Positions 1 to 7,433 of a stretch of 45,084 nucleotides of DNA are shown piece after piece. Location: assembly GCA_946500295.1 (NCBI GenBank), contig CAMMVF010000018.1, positions 1 through 45,084 of the forward strand, in the 5' to 3' direction. Each line of letters opens with the position of its first letter. The stretch's first letter is position 1. The notes under the pieces were generated by a model. The model was not told where the DNA came from. It did no database searches and saw only the letters and a program-made list of their open reading frames with translations. The position numbers and the translations under genes are program-made. This DNA comes from an uncultured Clostridia bacterium. Lineage in GTDB: Bacteria; Bacillota; Clostridia; Oscillospirales; Acutalibacteraceae.

Positions 1-90
1 CACGGTGGTGTGAGAGGTCGGCTACTCAACTAATGGGTAGCCTCCTACTCGATTGCGGAAATCTGTTTTAAGAAAATATACAGTTTTTTT
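1..90 (+). ncRNA. 3' end of a structured RNA, probably raiA RNA (partial)
   Basis: No protein is evident here. The sequence folds into one long stem: GAG (12-14) with CTC (48-50), AGG (15-17) with CCT (44-46), and a perfect GGCTAC (20-25) with GTAGCC (37-42). A weak terminator-like stem CTGT (63-66)/ACAG (80-83) with seven T follows, to position 90. The next gene is hpf/raiA. The raiA RNA motif is known to sit directly upstream of that gene in many Clostridia. I identify it from position plus the stem and the CCTCCTACTCGATT-like 3' segment. I cannot run a covariance model, and the 5' part lies outside the window. Confidence 0.45.
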
Positions 91-123
91 AAATTACCTA
101 TTTATTTCTTGTTGATAATATGC

Positions 124-171
124 TATAATATTACCAGCAAAACTTTTGTTTTGCACAATGAATACAGGAGG
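124..171 (+). promoter_or_regulatory. -10 box and ribosome binding site of hpf
   Basis: A consensus TATAAT lies at 124-129, downstream of the T-run that would end the preceding RNA, so hpf appears to have its own promoter. The -35 is weak (TTTATT at 101-106, 17-base spacer). AGGAGG at 166-171 is a strong ribosome binding site nine bases before ATG 181, which decides the start. Confidence 0.6.
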
Positions 172-180
172 TTGAAATCT

Positions 181-729
181 ATGTTAATCAACTACATATC
201 CAAGAATGTAAATCTCAAAGACAATTTTAAGGTAATGGTAGAAAAGAAACTGTCCAAGTTTGACAGGCTCTTTGGCGACAGCGCAAGTGCGACAGTTAAG
301 GTTGCAGTATTGAAAAACAGACAGCGTGTCGAAATTACAATAAGCAACAACGGCATGATATACAGATCAGAGTGTACCACAGGAGAGATGAACGATGCAG
401 TAGATAAGTGTATTGTTATTCTCGGCAGGCAGATTAGAAAGAATAAGACTAAGCTTGGAAGAAGGCTTAGAGAAGGCTCTATTGACGAGTTCATAGCTTC
501 AGAGCTTGAAGCGGCAGCAGATGTCGATGAAAGTGATGATGTGGATTACGACGTTTATAGAATTAAGAAAATCCCGATGAAGCCCATGAACGTAGATGAG
601 GCAATACTTAGAATGAATATGGTTGATCACCAGTTCTTTATGTTTACCAATGCCGATTCGGGTCAGATCAACGTAGTATATAAAAGAGACGACGGACGCT
701 ACGGCTTGCTTGAGCCCGATGAAGACTGA
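181..729 (+). CDS. hpf: Long-form ribosome hibernation promoting factor
   Basis: The 182-residue product matches long HPF (RaiA/YvyD). It binds the 30S decoding region and, through its C-terminal domain, dimerises 70S ribosomes into inactive 100S particles in stationary phase. The N-terminal sigma-54-modulation/S30AE domain covers about residues 1-97, with the basic helix ending RRLREG. A short acidic linker (DVDESDDVDYD) leads to the C-terminal dimerisation domain, which begins at VYRIKKIPMKPM and includes the characteristic DHQFFMFTN and GLLEPD. I chose ATG 181 over an upstream in-frame ATG at 109 because of AGGAGG at 166-171 and because position 109 lies upstream of the -10 box. It is monocistronic, with a terminator at 774-808. 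The upstream RNA (1-90) fits the known raiA RNA-raiA arrangement. Confidence 0.95.
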   Translation: MLINYISKNVNLKDNFKVMVEKKLSKFDRLFGDSASATVKVAVLKNRQRVEITISNNGMIYRSECTTGEMNDAVDKCIVILGRQIRKNKTKLGRRLREGSIDEFIASELEAAADVDESDDVDYDVYRIKKIPMKPMNVDEAILRMNMVDHQFFMFTNADSGQINVVYKRDDGRYGLLEPDED

Positions 730-773
730 GTTTTAATTTGATATTTAAATCGGCGATTTGACTATACTAAACA

Positions 774-808
774 GGGGTGCGGAATATGATCCGCACCCCA
801 TAATTTTT
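774..808. terminator. Bidirectional terminator between hpf and gpsA
   Basis: A perfect 10-bp stem GGGGTGCGGA (774-783)/TCCGCACCCC (790-799) with loop ATATGA is followed by ATAATTTTT. The converging minus-strand gene ends at 825, so it can serve both. Confidence 0.85.
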
Positions 809-824
809 AGGTAAATATTCTTGC

Positions 825-1793
825 TCAGTTTTCAAATTCGCTCTTTATGCTTCGCAAAAACAGCCCGGCTAAAATATCTTTAGGACTGCGATTCCTTGAA
901 AGTACCTCTTTAACTGCCGATGCTATTGGAAGTTCAACTCCGTACTGCTTCCCAAGCTTTAATAAAGCGTCAGTAGTATAGACACCCTCTGCAAGTTTTT
1001 CAAAGCTCTCTCCCTTGACGAACATTTCACCATACATCCTGTTGTGACTCCATCGCGAGAATAAAGTTGCTTCATAATCGCCAAGGTGACAAAGTCCGTA
1101 GGCGGACATTTCGTTTCCGCCCATAGCGCCGATTAAACGTGAAATTTCCCTTGTGCCCCTTGCCATCAAAGCCCCTTTAAGTGAGGTATAACCAAGTCCG
1201 TCCAGCATACCTGCAGCCAACCCGACCACGTTTTTGGAGGCTGCTCCAACTTCTGTACCGATTAAATCATTACCAATATAAAACCGTATAAGTTCACTGT
1301 TAAATAGATCCACCAGGTTTTTCTTGACTGTCTCATTCTTACTGTCAATGACCATACAGTTAGGAATCCCTTTAACATAATCCTGGGGATGTCCCGGACC
1401 AACCCAAACCGCAACAGGAGTTTTGTCAGTATCTATATACTCCTCAAATACCTCTGTCAATCTTTTGCCAGAAGTTTGCTCAATTCCCTTCATACACAGA
1501 ACAAAGATTTTCCCGTCAAGCGGATACTTGTTTACTCTTTGCAGAAAGTTCCTCAGATTTTGAGAACTGATAGAAATTATAATAATATCGCCATGCTCTA
1601 TAGCTGCTTTTAAATCATCCGTGACAGTCATCTCAGGGGAGTAGCTGAGATATTCATTTTTGTGTTCGTTTTTAAGCTGTTGAAAATCAGCGGCATCAGT
1701 AAGACCCCATGAGTAGACGCTATTTCCTATTTTGTCAAGATACCAAGCAATACATGAGCCCCAACGCCCGCAGCCCAATACAGATATATTCAC
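825..1793 (-). CDS. gpsA: Glycerol-3-phosphate dehydrogenase, divergent GpsA
   Basis: The 322-residue product is a GpsA-type NAD(P)-dependent glycerol-3-phosphate dehydrogenase, which makes sn-glycerol 3-phosphate from DHAP for phospholipids. The Rossmann motif GCGRWGSCIA is at residues 8-17. The substrate lysines are kept in CMKGIE and SKNVVGLAAGMLDGLG. The C-terminal helical region keeps the Asp of LGDYEAT and the HNRMYG core. Two signatures depart from the usual family: GPSFA-type is GPGHPQDYVKG, and GLxGxGDL is GLCHLGDYEATLF. Catalytic residues look intact, so I expect an active enzyme of a divergent branch; a different substrate cannot be excluded. AGGACGG precedes ATG 1793. It is expressed alone from the extended -10 at 1825-1833. 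Confidence 0.82.
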   Translation of the reverse strand: MNISVLGCGRWGSCIAWYLDKIGNSVYSWGLTDAADFQQLKNEHKNEYLSYSPEMTVTDDLKAAIEHGDIIIISISSQNLRNFLQRVNKYPLDGKIFVLCMKGIEQTSGKRLTEVFEEYIDTDKTPVAVWVGPGHPQDYVKGIPNCMVIDSKNETVKKNLVDLFNSELIRFYIGNDLIGTEVGAASKNVVGLAAGMLDGLGYTSLKGALMARGTREISRLIGAMGGNEMSAYGLCHLGDYEATLFSRWSHNRMYGEMFVKGESFEKLAEGVYTTDALLKLGKQYGVELPIASAVKEVLSRNRSPKDILAGLFLRSIKSEFEN

Positions 1794-1824
1794 TATAACA
1801 CCGTCCTAAACCTTAATTAGTTTA

Positions 1825-1833
1825 ATTATATCA
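1825..1833 (-). promoter_or_regulatory. Extended -10 promoter of gpsA
   Basis: The minus strand reads TGATATAAT, an extended -10 (TGnTATAAT), about 30 bases upstream of the gpsA start. No good -35 is visible at 17 bases, which is compatible with an extended -10 promoter. Confidence 0.55.
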
Positions 1834-1875
1834 CGAAGCAACGGTGAATACCATAGAACTTTATCGTAATTTTTC

Positions 1876-2250
1876 CTAATTGCTTTTTATTTTAAATTTT
1901 ATCCCTGCAAACAGCTCTCGTATTCCCATTATTATTAGAAGTAAACCGAAAATCTTAGAGAGTAAATTTCCATCAATTAATGTGGCAAGTCGCACTCCGA
2001 TATATGAGCTGATAACTCCAAAGAAAGCAAAGGGGAGAGCGGCTTTCCAGTCGATCATTCCCTTACAGTGGTATATAATTACCGATAAGGCGGCAACCGG
2101 TATGAAAAATAAGACGTTTATTCCTTGCGCCTTAATCTGAGGAATAGTCGTGAAAATTGAAAAATAAATAATTAAAACGCCTCCGCCGCCCATACCCATC
2201 GAACTGAATACCCCGGCAACTGTAGCGGCAGCAAAAAAACTTATCTCCAT
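1876..2250 (-). CDS. TauE/SafE-family permease, C-terminal half-size subunit
   Basis: The 124-residue membrane protein corresponds to one repeat of the sulfite exporter TauE/SafE family. It begins MEISFFAAATVAGVFSS and carries the family glycine motif GMGGGGVLIIYFS, then further hydrophobic helices ending GLLLIIMGIRELF. Family members are normally about 250 residues with two such halves; here each half is its own gene. I chose ATG 2250 because GAGG lies five bases upstream; it overlaps the stop of the preceding half-gene by 10 bases, which implies translational coupling. The two products probably assemble into one permease for a small anion (sulfite, sulfoacetate or similar). The substrate is unknown. 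Confidence 0.75.
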   Translation of the reverse strand: MEISFFAAATVAGVFSSMGMGGGGVLIIYFSIFTTIPQIKAQGINVLFFIPVAALSVIIYHCKGMIDWKAALPFAFFGVISSYIGVRLATLIDGNLLSKIFGLLLIIMGIRELFAGIKFKIKSN

Positions 2251-2603
2251 ATTAACCTCAAACCCGCCCAAAGCATGAATATGGCAAAGATTTTTCTTAT
2301 AAGCTTATTGCTCAATCTTTTGAGTAGGAAGCTGCCTGTTAAAGCGCCTAAAATTCCCCACGGCAGCAGCGGCATGACATCGCCAATAGATACAGCGCCG
2401 ACTGAGAGATAGCTAATCGCACCGGAAAAGCAAATGACAAGCATTACTGCTACGCAGGTGGCGTGTGCTCGCTTGTGGTCAAGTCTCCTTGTCAGAAACG
2501 GTACCGCAATCATACCTCCGCCTGCTCCCAACAATCCGCTGAGCAGACCTGTGATAATTCCTCCGATGACCGGATGCACGCTTTTGCGTTTGTCCTTTTT
2601 CAT
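2241..2603 (-). CDS. TauE/SafE-family permease, N-terminal half-size subunit
   Basis: This 120-residue membrane protein is the first half of a split TauE/SafE permease. A basic N-terminus (MKKDKRKS) precedes the glycine-rich motif GLLGAGGGMIAVPFL. Hydrophobic helices around residues 45-65 and 75-92 follow, and the end is IFMLWAGLRLIWR. The C-terminus finishes cleanly at its own stop, where the next gene begins in another frame. This could be an old frameshift of a full-length gene or a true two-subunit transporter. Separate ribosome binding signals and intact repeats on both sides favour the second. The pair forms one small operon on the minus strand. Confidence 0.75.
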   Translation of the reverse strand: MKKDKRKSVHPVIGGIITGLLSGLLGAGGGMIAVPFLTRRLDHKRAHATCVAVMLVICFSGAISYLSVGAVSIGDVMPLLPWGILGALTGSFLLKRLSNKLIRKIFAIFMLWAGLRLIWR

Positions 2604-2645
2604 AATTAATCACCCGGTTTATTGTTTGCGCAAAGCCTGCTCTTA

Positions 2646-2682
2646 ATGCAAAAGTTGGCAGGCTTCCGTGTGTAAGCCTGCC
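2646..2682 (-). terminator. Terminator of the ABC transporter gene
   Basis: A perfect 9-bp stem GGCAGGCTT (2657-2665)/AAGCCTGCC (2674-2682) is followed on the minus strand by AACTTTTGC. It lies between the ABC gene and the TauE pair. Confidence 0.75.
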
Positions 2683-2728
2683 AATTACATTCATATTTAT
2701 ATGTTACATTGTGCAATAGAGAGAGTAA

Positions 2729-5700
2729 TTACTCGGTTCTCAATGCGGTTACAGGGTCGCTTTTTGCTGCCTTGCGGGATGGAATAATACCGCCGATCAG
2801 AGTCAATATTACGCTGAGTAAAATCAGTATTATAGCAGTACCGATTGGCAGGGAAGCGCTTAAATTAGGCTGACCTGTTAGAGAGTGAATAATTATATTA
2901 CTGGGAATAATCAGCATAACTGATATACCTATACCCAGCAAACCAGCGCAAAGTCCTATAATAAAGGTTTCAGCATTGAATACCTGAGAAACATTCCTCT
3001 TCGATGCGCCGATAGCCCTCAGTATGCCGATTTCTTTCTTTCTCTCAAGAACGCTGATATATGTAATAACCCCGATCATTATTGAAGATACAACGAGCGA
3101 AATCGCTACAAATGCAACCAATACATAGCTGATTATATCTACAATTTGAGTTACCGATGACATTAGCGTGCCGACCATATCGGTATAGGTTATTACCTTA
3201 TCGTCCTTTCCCAGCTTCTCCATACGACTGTTGTATTCGTCTAGTGCCTCGGTTATTTTTGTCTTGCCTTCAAAGTCAATAGGATAAATCGAAATTGTTG
3301 TCGGCTTTCTCGTGTCGGCGTAGCCGAGCTTCTTTAGATTGCTGTCGTAGGATGAATCCTCCGAAGACATCATCGACATCAATAATTCCGAAAGCTCCTC
3401 TTCGTTCATATTGGTTTGTATTGCTTTTGCGAAGGTGTCGGAATCGATGTTGAGTGCGTCACTCATCTCGTCACCCTTGCTCTCCATAGCCTGCTGCATT
3501 GCCGTTTGCATATTTGTACTTATCTGATTTGTGATTTGCTGAATTACAGATGAAACCTGACTCTGTAAGGCCTGAGTAAGTGAATTGCTGAAGGATGATA
3601 TTGATGCAGACAGATTTTTTTCAAGTGCACTTGTAATCTTACTTTCTAAATTTGCTGAATCAGCTATTTTTTCAATACCTTCGCTTAGCTGTTTCTGTGC
3701 TTCTGAAGTTTGCAGGTAATCAGCAAAATATTCCCCCATTTTGCTCGGGTCAGGAAGGGAGTTTTCCGCAGCATAATCACTGTAGCCGAGCATCATATCA
3801 TTGGCGATAGCCTCAAGTTGTTCAGGGAAAAGGTCGATCGCTGCATTGAGATTATCCTTAACGACTGACGCATTATCGGACAGGCGCTGACGTGCATCGT
3901 CAGTTTGCAGGTACATAAGCAGATATTCGTTAAATTTGTCCGGATCAGTAAGGTTGTTGGCGACTGCGTATTCCTGATATCCCGCCATAATATTGTTAAC
4001 CATTTCCTCTAATTGCTCCGAAGTAATTACCGCATCGCAACTACTTGCGACCAGGTTTTTAAGATTTGTCAGTAGCCTTTGCTTTGCTTGGTCTGAAGTG
4101 AGATATTGTATAAAACTCTTGCTCAATCCGGATATATCGGCAGCCGGGTTGCTCTCGGCATACTCGCTGTAACCTTCCATCAGATTTGTAAACAAAGTAG
4201 ATATATCGGCTTCGGAAATTGATAAATCAAAATCGCCGATAACATCGTCCATGCTTATACCTGAAAGCTCAGGCATATCAAGGGTGATTTCGCTTAAATC
4301 CAGGATGCTTGACATATCCGGCATATCCCCGTTAAAGGTTATGAGGTTTGACAGGTCTATATTTGCAGTGTCGCTGTTAAAGCTGAAAGCCTTTTTAAGC
4401 TCATAAGTGTTTATCTTAAACAAAGAATCCATATTGAATTTATTGCTATCGCTTTCTTCTCCAAATTCCTCTCCTGTGAAAACGTTGATTGTCTGATTTT
4501 CTAATTGCTGTTTGACAATTTTACTTGATTCAGCTCGCTCTATCGTCTCTTGCGTAAGCGATGCCGGGTAACATACACCCACGCTCAGCATGGCTGCAGT
4601 CGTGCCTTCGGCAGGTTGAACAATTCCTACTATAGTCAAGTCCTCTCCGTCGCTCACTAGTTTGCGCATATATTCTTTATCTCCGGACTTATCCTTCCAA
4701 ACCTTATACTCATCGTCATACTCGTAATAATCGGAGCTGTTTACAAGTTTGAATTTAAGTCCCAGTATTTCGTTGTATGAAAAAGGTTGAATATCGGTTG
4801 GAGCCTCAACATCCTCCTCAGCGATAAAGCTTTTAATCATATCCTCAAGTTCTGTATCGTCGCGAAGTCCGAGTGCATACATCACGTAGTCGCTTATGTT
4901 TCCGCTGGAAGTGAGTACGAGAACACATTCGTTGTATTTTTCCGGCCAGCGACCTGCTTTTACATCGTACTGATTCAAATAAAGATCTTGATTTTCAGGC
5001 ATTTGATGGAAAATATTAGTGCTCATAGCCATAGACATAATGCTGTTTGCACCTGCATCGGCGCCAAATCCGAGAGCCGACAGCGACTTGTCCGGGTTTA
5101 TCTGTTTGATGTCATCCTCGTCCTCACGATATATCTGTGGAGATATATCATAGCCGTAATCAATCGCATTTGTGTATTCCTTAATACCACTTTCCTCACT
5201 GTCCAGAAAAAGTTTCAGGGACTCCAAATCGTTTGAATTTATCTTGGAAAACATATTTGTGACCGTTTGCGTAACGCCGACCTCGCCATCACCGCTTTCG
5301 ACGCCGCTGCCTGTTGCACTAAGCATCATAGAAGTAATATCAAGGCCGGAGCTTTGAATTTGAAGAGGGTACTCCGACAAAGTTTCCTCCTCAATTGATT
5401 TTATGTAGGTATTTACTCCATTTGACAGGGCAAAAATCAGCGCTATACCGATTATGCCTATAGAGCCTGCAAATGAGGTAAGAAGTGTACGAGCCTTTTT
5501 TGTACGAAGATTGTTAAAACTTAAGGAAAGTGCGGTCAAAAACGACATGGAGGCCTTACCCATATTTTTGTGTTGAGTCTGGGTAAGATCTTCCTCCTTA
5601 ATCTCGAACGGATCTGTATCAGAGTATATTTTACCGTCCTGCAAAGAAACAATTCGCGTAGCGTAGGCTTGGGCAAGCTCAGGGTTATGCGTTACCATCA

Positions 5701-6280
5701 CAACAAGTCTATCTTTAGCAACCTCCTTGAGAAGTTCCATAACGGCAACGCTGGTCTCGCTGTCTAATGCGCCGGTGGGCTCATCTGCGAGCAGTATGTC
5801 CGGGTTGTTAACCAGCGCTCTTGCAATTGCCACTCTCTGCATCTGACCGCCGGACATTTGGTTTGGTTTTTTATGCAGTTGATTACCGAGACCAACTTGC
5901 TCCAAAGCGGCAGCGGCGCGCTTCCTGCGTTCCGCTCTGGAAACTCCGGATATGGTCAGAGCCAGTTCAACATTTGCAAGTACCGACTGATGCGGAATAA
6001 GATTGTAACTTTGAAAAACAAAACCTACCGTGTGGTTGCGGTAGGAGTCCCAATCCCTGTCCTTGTATTTCTTTGTGGATATACCGTTGATGATAAGCTC
6101 GCCGCTGTCATATCTGTCCAGTCCGCCGATAATGTTGAGCAAGGTCGTTTTCCCCGATCCGCTGGGGCCTAAAATTGCGACAAATTCATTGTCACGCAAA
6201 TTTAAGCTTACGTTGTCGAGAGCCTTTTGCACCAAGCTTCCGGTTTTATATTCCTTATGAATGTTTTTAATTTGTAGCAT
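2729..6280 (-). CDS. MacB/FtsX-type ABC transporter, ATPase-permease fusion with giant extracellular domain
   Basis: A 1183-residue fusion. Residues 1-230 are a LolD/MacB-type ATPase: Walker A GPSGSGKTT (38-46), signature MSGGQMQRVAIARAL, Walker B ILLADEPTGALD and H-loop VMVTHN. A first membrane helix (GIIGIALIFALSNGVN) precedes about 750 extracytoplasmic residues. The FtsX permease domain with three helices and the cytoplasmic signature ERKKEIGILRAIGASKRNV ends the protein. The extracellular part holds three tandem repeats of about 75 residues (GYxxYA ... YLQTxxAxxRLS), coded about 3690-4200, then a Ser/Gln-rich helical stretch. Such proteins act as mechanotransmission pumps for lipoproteins, peptides or antimicrobials; the substrate is unknown. 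ATG 6280 gives a normal ATPase N-terminus (MLQIKNI); an upstream ATG at 6310 has no ribosome site, and the site for 6280 (AAAGGGG) is rather distant. Confidence 0.88.
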   Translation of the reverse strand: MLQIKNIHKEYKTGSLVQKALDNVSLNLRDNEFVAILGPSGSGKTTLLNIIGGLDRYDSGELIINGISTKKYKDRDWDSYRNHTVGFVFQSYNLIPHQSVLANVELALTISGVSRAERRKRAAAALEQVGLGNQLHKKPNQMSGGQMQRVAIARALVNNPDILLADEPTGALDSETSVAVMELLKEVAKDRLVVMVTHNPELAQAYATRIVSLQDGKIYSDTDPFEIKEEDLTQTQHKNMGKASMSFLTALSLSFNNLRTKKARTLLTSFAGSIGIIGIALIFALSNGVNTYIKSIEEETLSEYPLQIQSSGLDITSMMLSATGSGVESGDGEVGVTQTVTNMFSKINSNDLESLKLFLDSEESGIKEYTNAIDYGYDISPQIYREDEDDIKQINPDKSLSALGFGADAGANSIMSMAMSTNIFHQMPENQDLYLNQYDVKAGRWPEKYNECVLVLTSSGNISDYVMYALGLRDDTELEDMIKSFIAEEDVEAPTDIQPFSYNEILGLKFKLVNSSDYYEYDDEYKVWKDKSGDKEYMRKLVSDGEDLTIVGIVQPAEGTTAAMLSVGVCYPASLTQETIERAESSKIVKQQLENQTINVFTGEEFGEESDSNKFNMDSLFKINTYELKKAFSFNSDTANIDLSNLITFNGDMPDMSSILDLSEITLDMPELSGISMDDVIGDFDLSISEADISTLFTNLMEGYSEYAESNPAADISGLSKSFIQYLTSDQAKQRLLTNLKNLVASSCDAVITSEQLEEMVNNIMAGYQEYAVANNLTDPDKFNEYLLMYLQTDDARQRLSDNASVVKDNLNAAIDLFPEQLEAIANDMMLGYSDYAAENSLPDPSKMGEYFADYLQTSEAQKQLSEGIEKIADSANLESKITSALEKNLSASISSFSNSLTQALQSQVSSVIQQITNQISTNMQTAMQQAMESKGDEMSDALNIDSDTFAKAIQTNMNEEELSELLMSMMSSEDSSYDSNLKKLGYADTRKPTTISIYPIDFEGKTKITEALDEYNSRMEKLGKDDKVITYTDMVGTLMSSVTQIVDIISYVLVAFVAISLVVSSIMIGVITYISVLERKKEIGILRAIGASKRNVSQVFNAETFIIGLCAGLLGIGISVMLIIPSNIIIHSLTGQPNLSASLPIGTAIILILLSVILTLIGGIIPSRKAAKSDPVTALRTE

Positions 6281-6651
6281 AATCCAATGAATGCCCCTTT
6301 TGCTAATCATGATTAAGCAGTTCAGTTTGCTTTAAATTTTGGAAAATATTATGAGTTTCTCCCAATATTAAAATCTGTTATGGCAAAATATCTTTAAAAA
6401 CATATTTTATCATTAATTTCAGGAAAAGACCAGAAAATAAAAGTTAATAAATTAATAATAATTAAAATAAAATTCAGCTTTACTGTGAATCTGCCAAATA
6501 TATTAAAGTGAATGAGTCAGATATTATAGAGGCCGATTAATCCTATAAATCGTATTATTAATTAAGTATTTAAATTTGTAGAAATAAAACGACTGTACCA
6601 AACCGTTTGTTACGGTTTCGATACAGTCGTTAAAATTCATGCGAAAAACCC
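6281..6651. other. AT-rich intergenic region with one long hairpin
   Basis: There is no gene between the ABC gene start and the repeat at 6652. The only strong structure is a bipartite hairpin: AACGACTGTA (6588-6597)/TACAGTCGTT (6622-6631) enclosing AAACCGT (6600-6606)/ACGGTTT (6612-6618). On the minus strand it is followed by TTTATTTC, so it is a plausible end for transcripts from the DUF1292 gene. The rest (6320-6580) is very AT-rich and I see nothing else in it. Confidence 0.6.
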
Positions 6652-6822
6652 GCCTGACCGCATTGTGTAATTATAACCTGCCTACGATAAGACAGGTGGG
6701 TGTCGCCCCTCGGTTTCACGCTCCCTTCGTCCGCAAAAGCGGGAGGTCTGCAATCCCCCGAGGGAGGAAGACTCCCTAATTAATAGTTGTAGGGTTATAT
6801 GAACACAATTCGCGCATCAGGC
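6652..6822. repeat. Hairpin-rich repeat element with terminal inverted repeats
   Basis: Imperfect inverted arms flank the element: 6652-6678 (GCCTGACCGCATTGTG...) and 6793-6822 (...CACAATTCGCGCATCAGGC). Inside are smaller hairpins, including GGGAG/CTCCC around 6762-6776. The GGAAGACTCCCT core and the neighbouring ATCCCCC resemble the repeat near 20342-20512, so this may be a distant member of that family. It lies just downstream of the DUF1292 gene on the minus strand and could end its transcript. No protein is encoded. Confidence 0.55.
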
Positions 6823-6865
6823 AGGCAAAGTTGCCTTGACTAATTAATATGATATACTTAATATT

Positions 6866-7177
6866 TTATACCTCGTCGCTCTCCGGTTCCTCATCGTCGT
6901 ACATATTCTCAAAGTGATCTTCAAAAATCTCAGCCAAACTCTCACTCAACTGTTCATCCTCGACCTCTACGAGGAGCTCTTCGCCGTCTTCTTCGACAGC
7001 TTCAAAGATATAATATACTCCGTCTGATTCAAGCTCCTCTTCAGGAGAGTTAAACACAGGGTAGAGAGCATAGTATATTTTGTCATCTTGTTCAATTTCA
7101 TCAAGAATCTCAAATTGCTGTTCCTTACCATCTTCGTCAATTAATGTAAGCAAATCAGCTTCAAATTCTTTATCCAT
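6866..7177 (-). CDS. DUF1292 family protein (YrzB-like)
   Basis: A 103-residue, strongly acidic protein of the DUF1292 family, small cytoplasmic proteins of Firmicutes usually found near alaS-ruvX genes and of unknown function. The family pattern is visible in LLTLIDEDGKEQQFEILDEI, then YYALYPVF and GVYYIFEAVEEDGEELLVEVEDEQL. The C-terminus is almost entirely Glu/Asp (DDEEPESDEV). I start it at ATG 7177 (MDKEF) because AAGGGG lies about ten bases upstream; an ATG at 7186 would sit almost on top of that site. It stands alone here, not next to ruvX, between the repeat at 6652-6822 and the promoter of the large RNA, transcribed away from the latter. Confidence 0.8.
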   Translation of the reverse strand: MDKEFEADLLTLIDEDGKEQQFEILDEIEQDDKIYYALYPVFNSPEEELESDGVYYIFEAVEEDGEELLVEVEDEQLSESLAEIFEDHFENMYDDEEPESDEV

Positions 7178-7304
7178 TATTATCATTCCCCTTCACCGTT
7201 TCATATATGTATTGTAACCTTAATTTTTCATTAAGTCAAGAGAAATTAATAAATTTAAATCGGGAAAAATTAATGAAAATTTTCAAAAAAAATAAAAAAA
7301 AGTA

Positions 7305-7332
7305 TTGACAATCTTGGAAAATGGTGTATAAT
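7305..7332 (+). promoter_or_regulatory. Strong sigma-A promoter of the large RNA
   Basis: Both boxes match consensus: TTGACA (7305-7310), 16-base spacer, TATAAT (7327-7332). Transcription should start near 7339. It is one of the best promoters in the window and points into a region without a convincing protein gene. Confidence 0.85.
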
Positions 7333-7364
7333 GTAATTGAAATCAAGGAAAGGAGCTGAGTCCA

Positions 7365-7433
7365 ATGGGCGAACAGACACCGGAGAGTTTAAAGAGCTTC
7401 GTCGACAAGGCGGGCTCTGCTGCACAACTCTGA
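7365..7433 (+). CDS. Possible 22-residue ORF at the 5' end of the large RNA
   Basis: AAGGAG lies upstream of ATG 7365, which opens a 22-codon frame (MGEQTPESLKSFVDKAGSAAQL). It is more GC-rich than its surroundings. The same bases form a nested stem (AGAGTT/AACTCT around AGAGC/GCTCT), so the segment may be an RNA domain that happens to read open. It could be a leader peptide or a small protein; I do not recognise a family and give it low weight. Confidence 0.25.
   Translation: MGEQTPESLKSFVDKAGSAAQL

Noticed and set aside
4787-6260. Several plus-strand open frames of 60-150 codons opposite the ABC gene
   Set aside because: They have no family match or ribosome sites, while the minus-strand frame carries all ATPase and FtsX motifs.
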